A stretch of DNA of 32,263 nt, taken from contig CAMHDS010000026.1 in assembly GCA_946183925.1 (NCBI GenBank), positions 1 through 32,263 on the forward strand. The letters are read 5' to 3'. Position numbers and translations under genes: made by a program. Source of the stretch: an uncultured Fibrobacter sp. (lineage in GTDB: Bacteria > Fibrobacterota > Fibrobacteria > Fibrobacterales > Fibrobacteraceae). Each line of letters starts with the position of its first letter. Positions within the stretch are counted from its first letter, which is position 1. Shown in pieces: positions 7,899-14,221 of this stretch. The notes below the pieces were generated by a model. That model was given only the letters and a program-made list of their open reading frames with translations. It had not been told where the DNA came from and did no database searches.

Positions 7899-10292
7899 AT
7901 GCATTTGTTGCGCATTCTGCCCGTTTTGCTTTTGTTGCCGGCGTTGGCTCTTGCCGATGGCGACAAGATGTTTAGGGTGCCCATGGACCAGTATAAGGAG
8001 GGTGAACTTTTTGAACCTTTCCCCGAGATGGCCATCAGAATTCCCGGTTCTGTGACCACAACCGCCCCCGCTTTACCCCTGAAGGACAACGCCCTCTTTT
8101 TGCGCTACAAGAAGTCGCCTAAGGAATACTACTGGGTTCAGGGCAAGGTGAATCCCGCAGTTTATGGCAATCTTCATGCCTTTAGTCTGGAAAAGAACCA
8201 GCTCACCGTTTTTGATGTCCTCCGGATGCGCTTTTATCCGACCAAGAATTCCAAGGCCTTCCAGGACGAAAAGTATATCTACTTCGACAAGGACTACATC
8301 TATTCTCCTAGAGTGCCCAAGCTGCTATTTATGAAAAATGGGCGCTGGCAGGTGCTGAACGAAGACCCGCTCCCGGGTGTTATCAAGGTGGAAAGCTCCA
8401 TCAAGTCTATAAAGATTTCATCCCTTGATACCAAGCTCCGCAATGTGGCCAAGACGATATCCCCGGTAGTTCCGGGCCCTTACGCCTTTGTGTTCTCGGC
8501 TGATGGCTACATGCCTTTTACCGATATCGGTATGGTCCAGAGTGGAAAGACTTTGCTTTTCAAGCCCAATCTTGTTCAGCTTCGGGCAACGGCTCCTGCG
8601 GCAAGCCCGGTGTCCGTGACGGTGGAACAGGTTGCCGCAACTCCGAATCTCGAATATACGGAAGTTCTTTACGACAAATATGTGGGTGAGCTCATCACCG
8701 TGCTAAATTCCGTGGACACAAATGATTTTGCCAAGGTTTACCCGGCCAAGAAACAGGCGGTTTCTGTTGGTTTGGAGATGAACGATCCCACATACCAGGC
8801 TTACTCGACCCGGTACGATGTCGTGCATGCGGAGGCCCTGGACTTGTGGCGTAAGTCGAAGATGTCTGGCGTTTCTGCCGTAGACCAGGCCTTTAAGCAA
8901 AAATTCGATAGTCTCCATGCCTTGCCGGCTCGGTTCTACCTGGTTCCCGATTCCATCTTCTACGATACGGTTACCACTTTGCCAGAGCCTGCTGGTGCGG
9001 TTCTTGTTTATCCCATTGCTCCTGCCACTCTCGCAGACTCTATGGCTCCCGCAGATTCTGCGGTAGTTGTGGATTCTACGACTAAGAGCGATTCTACAGC
9101 GGCTCCTGTCGCAGGAGTTTCCGCGTCTTCAAACGCCTCTGTCGAAATGCCGGTTCAGTCAAAGGCTCAGGCGGATTACTTGATCCTCAAGTTTAGCCAG
9201 CCGGTGAACCGTTACGACGTGACTTGGAAGGGACATGTTCCGGGATACGCTTCTGACTCCTTGGCGGCGCTTCTGGCCGCTTCAGACGGAAGTGCCAGGA
9301 TTATTGTGTCTTTGCAGAACAACAAGCCAGTGTGGATTTATGGTGCCGATGGCATCACGAGACATCATTATCGCTATGTAAAACTTGAAATTCAGGTCGG
9401 AGAGCAGATTGTCGAAGCCCAAGGGAGTTTCGTGCTGCCCCAGTACATTTTTGAACAACAAGAAGTCCAGGATTGGTTGTTCCCGAAGCCTGTTCCTGCT
9501 GAGGTAGAGGAGGTATCTTCTTCATCCGAGGCTGTGGTCAGTTCTTCTTCTGTTGTGGTTCCCTCTTCTTCTAGCCAGGCTGAGCCGCCGCTGAAAAATG
9601 TCGTAAACGATCTGCTTCGCGGTAAGCTGGTGGTTCTGGATTCTGGTTCGTTTCGCTATTATGGAAATGTGGTGGAAATGTCTCCCTTTGCCATCATGGT
9701 GACCGAAATGACTCAGGAACTCATGGAAAAAATTATGCTTCGTGTGGATTCTGCTGAACGGATTAAGGATAAATCTACCTTCATCCATCCTCAGAAACCG
9801 GTTCACAACATTAGCTGGGAAAATGCTCGTAAAGTATGTCAGGTGAACGGGGGTGACTTGCCGACCGAAGCCCAGTGGGAATTTGCAGGACGCGCAGGAA
9901 GTATCGAAGGATCTCCATGGGTGCTGGACTCTGTTCCAGATCCGTCTGTTTACGCCATTTATAGGGAAAATTCCTATAACAAGCGTAAAGAAGACGAGGC
10001 TTATGGGCCGCAACAGGTGGCTACCAAGAAACCCAATGCCTGGGGCATCTACGACATGTCCGGAAACGTTGCCGAATGGACTCGTGACAAGTACTTTATG
10101 CTTTCGTTTTGGGTAGAATCTTCTAACCCGACAGGCGCACTGTTCGGCTCCTCTAGGGTTTACAAGGGCGGTTCCTGGAAAGATAGGGAAAAACTTCTGA
10201 ATATGTCTGTCCGGGATGACGAAGACCCTAGGTATTGGTCTGAAACCCTCGGGTTCCGTTGTGTGTACCCCCTGGATGTCATAGGTAAGTAA
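7899..10292 (+). CDS. Secreted protein with C-terminal FGE-sulfatase (SUMF1-like) domain
   Basis: This 797-residue protein has a signal peptide (hydrophobic residues 3-18, ALA-DGD cleavage region). A long N-terminal part, about 20-530, has no family I recognise; it includes an Asp/Ser/Ala-rich stretch near 370-420. A poly-serine linker follows at about 538-560, typical of secreted Fibrobacter proteins. The C-terminal domain (about 580-797) has the FGE-sulfatase pattern: PVHNISWENARKVCQ, GGDLPTEAQWEFAGRAG, AWGIYDMSGNVAEWT, RVYKGGSW and LGFRCV. The paired cysteines that make true formylglycine-generating enzymes catalytic are not seen after KGGSW, so the domain is probably a binding or structural module. 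A good TAGGAG site precedes the ATG. The stop overlaps the next start (TAATG), implying coupling. Role unknown, probably periplasmic or surface-exposed. Confidence 0.85.
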   Translation: MHLLRILPVLLLLPALALADGDKMFRVPMDQYKEGELFEPFPEMAIRIPGSVTTTAPALPLKDNALFLRYKKSPKEYYWVQGKVNPAVYGNLHAFSLEKNQLTVFDVLRMRFYPTKNSKAFQDEKYIYFDKDYIYSPRVPKLLFMKNGRWQVLNEDPLPGVIKVESSIKSIKISSLDTKLRNVAKTISPVVPGPYAFVFSADGYMPFTDIGMVQSGKTLLFKPNLVQLRATAPAASPVSVTVEQVAATPNLEYTEVLYDKYVGELITVLNSVDTNDFAKVYPAKKQAVSVGLEMNDPTYQAYSTRYDVVHAEALDLWRKSKMSGVSAVDQAFKQKFDSLHALPARFYLVPDSIFYDTVTTLPEPAGAVLVYPIAPATLADSMAPADSAVVVDSTTKSDSTAAPVAGVSASSNASVEMPVQSKAQADYLILKFSQPVNRYDVTWKGHVPGYASDSLAALLAASDGSARIIVSLQNNKPVWIYGADGITRHHYRYVKLEIQVGEQIVEAQGSFVLPQYIFEQQEVQDWLFPKPVPAEVEEVSSSSEAVVSSSSVVVPSSSSQAEPPLKNVVNDLLRGKLVVLDSGSFRYYGNVVEMSPFAIMVTEMTQELMEKIMLRVDSAERIKDKSTFIHPQKPVHNISWENARKVCQVNGGDLPTEAQWEFAGRAGSIEGSPWVLDSVPDPSVYAIYRENSYNKRKEDEAYGPQQVATKKPNAWGIYDMSGNVAEWTRDKYFMLSFWVESSNPTGALFGSSRVYKGGSWKDREKLLNMSVRDDEDPRYWSETLGFRCVYPLDVIGK

Positions 10293-10894
10293 TGCCTGGC
10301 AAATATTTTAGGCTTTTCCAGAGGCTGGTAGGGTTGCCTTACCTATTGGCCATTTTGGGTTTGTTGATGCCTTTGGCAAATGTGTCTTGCACCGAGCAGC
10401 TCATTGCAGAACCATCCATGTACGAAATCGCTCTTGGTCTTGACTTGGGCACCGAACTCAAGGAGCCTGCGACGAGTTTGCTCAAGAAGATGGAAGAGGG
10501 AAATCCAAGGTCTATTGAACGATTTAAGGATTTTATTCCTAACTTCCCGAAGATGGAACCCATGCTTCATTTGTTCGGGATTATGGCGGCGCTTTTTTTG
10601 GCTGCTGTTTTTGCACTGCTTGCGCCTTTGGGTTATTATGCCTCTTTAGGTTCCCTTGCTATGGGGATGCTCTCCATGTTTTCGCTATGGGCAGTACTTT
10701 CCCAAGTTGGAGCCCTTTGTAATGCTATCGGCATGAACGTGTTACGCGTGGATCCCGGAGTGGGAATTTATTGTGCAAGTGTCCTGATTCTGATTGGAAC
10801 GGCCATGAATCTGGCTTGCATCGCTCGCCCGATTATAGACGACCTGCGGGCGAAACGTTCTGCGAAAAATGTGGCAGAACAGGGTAAGAGCTAA
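10292..10894 (+). CDS. Small multi-pass membrane protein of unknown function
   Basis: The 200-residue product has about four hydrophobic segments: residues about 11-32 (VGLPYLLAILGLLMPLANV), about 88-110, about 112-140, and about 153-178. A loop of about 55 mostly polar residues lies between the first and second. The C-terminus is basic (RAKRSAKN), suggesting it is cytoplasmic. I do not recognise a family. Its ATG overlaps the TAA of the FGE-domain gene by one base, so the two are almost certainly translated from one mRNA, and the membrane protein may act with that secreted partner. A heptad tract starts two bases after its stop codon. Confidence 0.75.
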   Translation: MPGKYFRLFQRLVGLPYLLAILGLLMPLANVSCTEQLIAEPSMYEIALGLDLGTELKEPATSLLKKMEEGNPRSIERFKDFIPNFPKMEPMLHLFGIMAALFLAAVFALLAPLGYYASLGSLAMGMLSMFSLWAVLSQVGALCNAIGMNVLRVDPGVGIYCASVLILIGTAMNLACIARPIIDDLRAKRSAKNVAEQGKS

Positions 10895-10895
10895 T

Positions 10896-10930
10896 AGTAG
10901 TGAGTTATCAGTAATGAGTTGTGAGTAATG
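10896..10930. repeat. Degenerate heptad tract, core AGTNRTG
   Basis: Five consecutive 7-base units run in exact phase from 10896, two bases after the stop codon of the membrane-protein gene. Examples are AGTTATC and AGTTGTG; the unit AGTAATG occurs twice. AGT and the T at position 6 are constant; the other positions vary. The last base of the tract is the first base of the GTCATCC end of the next repeat. Confidence 0.7.
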
Positions 10931-11023
10931 TCATCCTTGGCCGAAAGGCCGAGGAACCATACTGTTTTATACAAGCGCAGGTACGAAAAGAATGGATCCC
11001 GGGCCCTTCGTGCCCAGGATGAC
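10930..11023. repeat. GTCATCCT...AGGATGAC intergenic repeat with 8-base inverted ends
   Basis: A 94-base element is bounded by the inverted repeats GTCATCCT (10930-10937) and AGGATGAC (11016-11023). It carries an internal hairpin GGCC-GAAA-GGCC near the left end and a GGGCCCTTCGTGCCC dyad near the right end. It lies between convergent genes. It encodes nothing and resembles the GTCAT-type palindromic repeats widespread in bacterial intergenic DNA. Confidence 0.6.
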
Positions 11024-11042
11024 ACTTCTTGAAACCTGCGCC

Positions 11043-11098
11043 CCTAATACCTAAAACCTACCACCTAGTCTCTAGATCCTAGTCTCTAACCCCTAACT
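11043..11098. repeat. Degenerate heptad tract, core YCTANNN
   Basis: Eight 7-base units follow one another without a phase slip. All have Y-C-T-A at positions 1-4 and free bases at 5-7, for example CCTAATA, CCTACCA and TCTAACC. The last unit overlaps the TAG stop codon of ychF (11097-11099 on the minus strand), so the tract is flush with that gene's end. Confidence 0.75.
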
Positions 11099-12194
11099 AC
11101 ACATTGAACAAGAAGTACATGATGTCGCCATCCTGTACCAGGTAGTCCTTGCCTTCGGTGCGGACAAGGCCTGCTTCCTTGGCGGCGTTCCAGCTGCCGT
11201 GCTTCAGGAAGTCGGCGTAGCTAAGTGTTTCTGCACGTATGAAACCTCGTTCGAAATCGGTATGGATGACGCCTGCGCACTGCGGAGCCTTGAAGCCCGC
11301 ATGGAACGTCCAGGCCCGACATTCCTTTTCGCCGGCGGTAAAGAAGGTGCGAAGCCCGAGGATTTCGTAGCCCTTGCGTACCACGGCGTCCAGGCCCGAT
11401 TCTTTCATGCCCAGTTCTTTCAAGAATTCTGCCTTGTCGGCAGGCTCCATGGCCGAAAGTTCTTCTTCGATCTTTCCGCTGATCATGATGACCTCGTGAC
11501 CGTTCTTGGCAGCGTATTCCTTCAACTGGTCTACGTAGGCGTTTCCGGTGAGAATATCGTCTTCCTTGACGTTGGCGCAGTAGAAAAGCGGTTTCGCGGT
11601 AAGGAGGGCCAAATCTTTTACGATGCCTTCCATCTCTTCGCTGTCGTGCATCACGGTGCGTGCGGCCTTACCTTCTTGGAAGGTGTCCCGGAGTTTTTCA
11701 CAGGCGGCGAGGCGAGCCTTGGCTTCGGCATTGCCTGTGCGGGCACCCTTGGCTTCGGTAGCGAGACGCTTTTCTACGGAATCCAAGTCTTTCAAAATCA
11801 GTTCGGTTTCGATGATTTCCACATCCCGAACAGGGTCAACACTTCCACTCACATGCACGATGTTTTCGTCGTCAAAACAGCGGATGACTTCCATGATGGC
11901 TTCACACTCGCGGATGTGGGTAAGGAACTGGTTGCCCAGGCCTTCGCCCTGGGCGGCGCCCTTTACGAGCCCAGCAATGTCCACAAATTCTGTAACGGCG
12001 GGAACAATGGACTTCGGGTTATAGACTTTCACCAGTTCGTCGAGGCGGCTGTCCGGCACGCTCACCATGCCCACGTTGGGTTCGATGGTGCAGAAGGGGT
12101 AGTTGGCCGCTTCGGCACCGGCGTTGGTGATGGCGTTAAAGATGGTGGACTTGCCTACGTTGGGGAGGCCTACGATACCGCACTTGAAACCCAT
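11097..12194 (-). CDS. ychF: Redox-regulated ATPase/GTPase YchF (Obg family)
   Basis: The 365-residue protein matches YchF/OLA1 in length and domain order. The P-loop is GLPNVGKSTIFNAIT at about residues 8-22. The G2/G3 region includes NYPFCTIEPN and VDIAGLVKGAAQGEGLGNQF. The G4-equivalent reads NVKE, the variant that makes YchF prefer ATP over GTP. A coiled-coil insertion lies at about 130-200. The C-terminal TGS domain contains FFTAGEKECRAWTFHAG and HTDFERGFIRAE. YchF binds ribosomes and is linked to translation and stress responses in the cytoplasm. The ATG is preceded by a GGAG site, with a small hairpin directly upstream of that. The gene stands alone and is convergent with the membrane-protein gene. 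Confidence 0.97.
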   Translation of the reverse strand: MGFKCGIVGLPNVGKSTIFNAITNAGAEAANYPFCTIEPNVGMVSVPDSRLDELVKVYNPKSIVPAVTEFVDIAGLVKGAAQGEGLGNQFLTHIRECEAIMEVIRCFDDENIVHVSGSVDPVRDVEIIETELILKDLDSVEKRLATEAKGARTGNAEAKARLAACEKLRDTFQEGKAARTVMHDSEEMEGIVKDLALLTAKPLFYCANVKEDDILTGNAYVDQLKEYAAKNGHEVIMISGKIEEELSAMEPADKAEFLKELGMKESGLDAVVRKGYEILGLRTFFTAGEKECRAWTFHAGFKAPQCAGVIHTDFERGFIRAETLSYADFLKHGSWNAAKEAGLVRTEGKDYLVQDGDIMYFLFNV

Positions 12195-12207
12195 AATAAT
12201 CTCCTAT

Positions 12208-12222
12208 GGCACGAAATGTGCC
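12208..12222 (-). promoter_or_regulatory. Leader hairpin next to the ychF ribosome-binding site
   Basis: GGCAC-GAAAT-GTGCC forms a 5-base-pair stem. On the minus strand it ends three bases before the GGAG site (12204-12201) of ychF. It could modulate ribosome access; no T-run follows, so it is not a terminator. Confidence 0.35.
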
Positions 12223-12276
12223 GACTTTTCGTTTTCGGCGCTAAATTTAGAATAATCCGCTTGCTATCTTTTTCTT

Positions 12277-13305
12277 ATGTCGCAAAGTAAGCCTCCTTTT
12301 CGAATATTTTTTGCTATCGTTGCTGGTGTTGTCGCCCTGGGATATGGTGTGCACACTTTCATGGATGTGTCAAAAAAGAATCGCACCATAGCAGAGGCGA
12401 ATCGCCTTGTAGATGAATTTAACGAATGCCAGGAAGCGGCCGACTGGAAATGTGCCGAAAGGACAGTTCGTGCCTTATTGGACAAAAATCCTGACGATAA
12501 GAACCTGCAGCTACACCTGGCAGGAACGCTCTACGAGCAGGAACGCTATGAGGATTGCATAGCTTACATCGGTACCCTGAATTACAAAAACGAAGATCTG
12601 GAATTTTTGGAAAAAAAATCGAAGTCGCTTCTTAAGGAAATGGAAGAATTGGGTATTGCCCGTTCCATGCACTTTCGTGTGGAATTTGAAGGCCGTCCGA
12701 ATCGAAATGATGTGTTAGAGGCTTTGTCCGTACTAGAGGTGGCCTACGATTCTCTGTGCCATCTGTTTGATTTTCGCCCTGAAAATAAGATGCATGTTGT
12801 TTTGTACCAGTCTTCCGAATATCAGGGAATTGGCACAAGACCTGAGTGGGTTGGAGCCATTTTCGACGGAAAACTCCGTATACCTGTAGGGATGATGCAG
12901 TACCGTGAACTCTATAGGCCTGTTATTTTTCATGAATTGACACACTCTTTTGTCCGTGCCATGACCCGTGCCAAGGTTCCTCTGTGGTTGAACGAGGGAA
13001 TAGCCCAGTTGGTAGATGGTAGTCGAAATGACAAGGATCGCCCTTCTGGTGCAGTTCCGTCCTTAGACGCTCTTATTGCACCTTTTGTAGGGGAGTCCAG
13101 GACTGACGAGGCTTTGAAACTTTACTGGTATTCTTTGGAGATGGTCAAAAAGATGTTCCATGCAGAGTCCGGGCTGGCGTCCAGAGAGCAGTTCCTCAAG
13201 TTTAAGACTTGCATCCAAGATTTTTACCGCCAGGATGTGGACAAGTCCCTCAAGGAACACTACGGTGTAACATCGCGGGAACTTTGGGAACAGGTTTCTC
13301 GTTAG
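12277..13305 (+). CDS. Membrane-anchored zinc metallopeptidase (peptidase MA-like, HELTH)
   Basis: The 342-residue protein starts with one hydrophobic segment (about residues 8-28, FFAIVAGVVALGYGVHTF), probably a signal anchor placing the rest outside the cytoplasm. Residues about 38-115 resemble a TPR pair (WKCAERTVRALLDKNPDDKN, YEQERYEDCIAYIGTLN). The second half carries HELTH (His219, Glu220, His223) within VIFHELTHSFV, then LWLNEGIAQLVDG with Glu240 as the likely third zinc ligand. This is the gluzincin layout of peptidase_MA-like proteins. The substrate is unknown. No Shine-Dalgarno sequence is seen; the leader is pyrimidine-rich. The gene is divergent from ychF with 82 bases between start codons. 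A terminator-like hairpin lies downstream, before radC. Confidence 0.82.
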   Translation: MSQSKPPFRIFFAIVAGVVALGYGVHTFMDVSKKNRTIAEANRLVDEFNECQEAADWKCAERTVRALLDKNPDDKNLQLHLAGTLYEQERYEDCIAYIGTLNYKNEDLEFLEKKSKSLLKEMEELGIARSMHFRVEFEGRPNRNDVLEALSVLEVAYDSLCHLFDFRPENKMHVVLYQSSEYQGIGTRPEWVGAIFDGKLRIPVGMMQYRELYRPVIFHELTHSFVRAMTRAKVPLWLNEGIAQLVDGSRNDKDRPSGAVPSLDALIAPFVGESRTDEALKLYWYSLEMVKKMFHAESGLASREQFLKFKTCIQDFYRQDVDKSLKEHYGVTSRELWEQVSR

Positions 13306-13374
13306 TTAATACGTGTGTTTTTCGGCTTGCTAATGTAAAAATTTTATTTGCTAGGTATATTTCGCCTGAAAAAA

Positions 13375-13403
13375 GCGTCTATTACGTAGGCGCTCTTTTT
13401 TTT
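13375..13403 (+). terminator. Terminator-like hairpin between the peptidase gene and radC
   Basis: GCGTCT (13375-13380) pairs with AGGCGC (13388-13393) with one G-T wobble, over a 7-base loop. It is followed by TC and an eight-T run, and is preceded by an A-run. It fits an intrinsic terminator of the peptidase gene. It ends immediately before the AAGGAGG of radC, so it could instead act as a leader attenuator. Confidence 0.55.
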
Positions 13404-13415
13404 CAAGGAGGAATC

Positions 13416-14081
13416 GTGAGCGAACGTAATCTTTTGCCTAGAGAAAAAATGCAACAAAAGGGCGTGGGGGCCCTGAACAATGAGGAACTTTTGGCCTTGG
13501 TACTTGGCAGCGGATGCTCCAGTTGCGATGTGTTTCAGCTGTCAAGGAATCTTTCGGACTACTTGTCAACGGTAAACGAGTTTCCGACAATGAAGGAGCT
13601 TCTGAAGGTTCGCGGTCTTGGTCGGGCAAAAGCTTCGAAGGTTCTTGCCTGCTTGGAACTTTCGTCCCGGTATATGCTAGGGGCAAGATCCATTAACGTC
13701 ATTACACCAGAAGATCTGGAACCTAGACTTTCTTATCTCAAATACGAGAACCAGGAACACATGGTCCTGGTGACCTTGAATTCTTCCAATGTGGTTATCA
13801 ATATCCACGAACTGACTACCGGTCTTGTGAACCAGACCTTGGTGCATCCGAGAGAAACATTTGTCCATGCCATAGAGGACCGGGCCGTATCGGTGATTCT
13901 GGTCCATAACCACCCTTCAGGGAGTTCCGAGCCCAGTACAGAAGACCTGCACTTGACGAGGATGATGTGTTCCGCTGGAAAGATTGTCCAGATACCTGTG
14001 ATAGACCACCTTATCATCAGCAGGTGCGGGCTTACCAGTATTTGCCGGCTTTACCCCGAATTATTCGAGAAATTTCTGTAA
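13416..14081 (+). CDS. radC: RadC family protein (JAB/MPN domain)
   Basis: The start is GTG at 13416, five bases after a strong AAGGAGG site. The same frame is open further upstream, but that part lies across the terminator hairpin and matches nothing. The product is 221 residues, normal for RadC. The N-terminal part has RNLLPREKMQQKG and a helix-hairpin-helix-like segment (KVRGLGRAKASKVLACLEL). The C-terminal MPN/JAB domain has HPRETFVHAIED and the metal motif HNHPSGSSEPSTED (H-x-H-x7-S-x2-D; His164, His166). RadC is widespread; its link to recombination repair is historical and its biochemical role is not settled. It is a single gene between the peptidase and the OmpA gene. Confidence 0.95.
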   Translation: MSERNLLPREKMQQKGVGALNNEELLALVLGSGCSSCDVFQLSRNLSDYLSTVNEFPTMKELLKVRGLGRAKASKVLACLELSSRYMLGARSINVITPEDLEPRLSYLKYENQEHMVLVTLNSSNVVINIHELTTGLVNQTLVHPRETFVHAIEDRAVSVILVHNHPSGSSEPSTEDLHLTRMMCSAGKIVQIPVIDHLIISRCGLTSICRLYPELFEKFL

Positions 14082-14139
14082 ATTTTCGAAAACAAGTCGG
14101 AAAAGTAAGATGAAATACGTGTTTTTTATCTCATTTTAC

Positions 14140-14204
14140 ATATTCCAATATGGAATATAGGGGTGTAAAAGCTATATTTGCAAAGAATTTTGGGGATTAT
14201 CCCC
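14140..14204. promoter_or_regulatory. Palindromes in the leader of the OmpA/TSP3 gene
   Basis: Two dyads lie in the 140-base AT-rich gap before the porin gene. ATATTCCA-ATA-TGGAATAT (14140-14158) has perfect 8-base arms and operator-like shape. GGGGA-TTA-TCCCC (14192-14204) could form a small leader hairpin about 11 bases before AAGGAGA. A TATATT at 14173-14178 could be a -10 box, but no convincing -35 sits at the right distance. Confidence 0.4.
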
Positions 14205-14221
14205 TCATTTAAGGAGACTCT

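Noticed and set aside
11043..11098. CRISPR array or telomere-like repeat
   Set aside because: Units are 7 bases with no spacers, and they are too variable for a telomeric repeat; no cas genes are present.
11199..12290. 363-codon plus-strand frame opposite ychF
   Set aside because: ychF on the minus strand has every family motif; the opposite frame is compositionally odd and has no domain.
13209..13415. Upstream extension of radC by 69 codons
   Set aside because: It overlaps the peptidase gene and the terminator hairpin; GTG 13416 has an AAGGAGG site and the normal RadC N-terminus.
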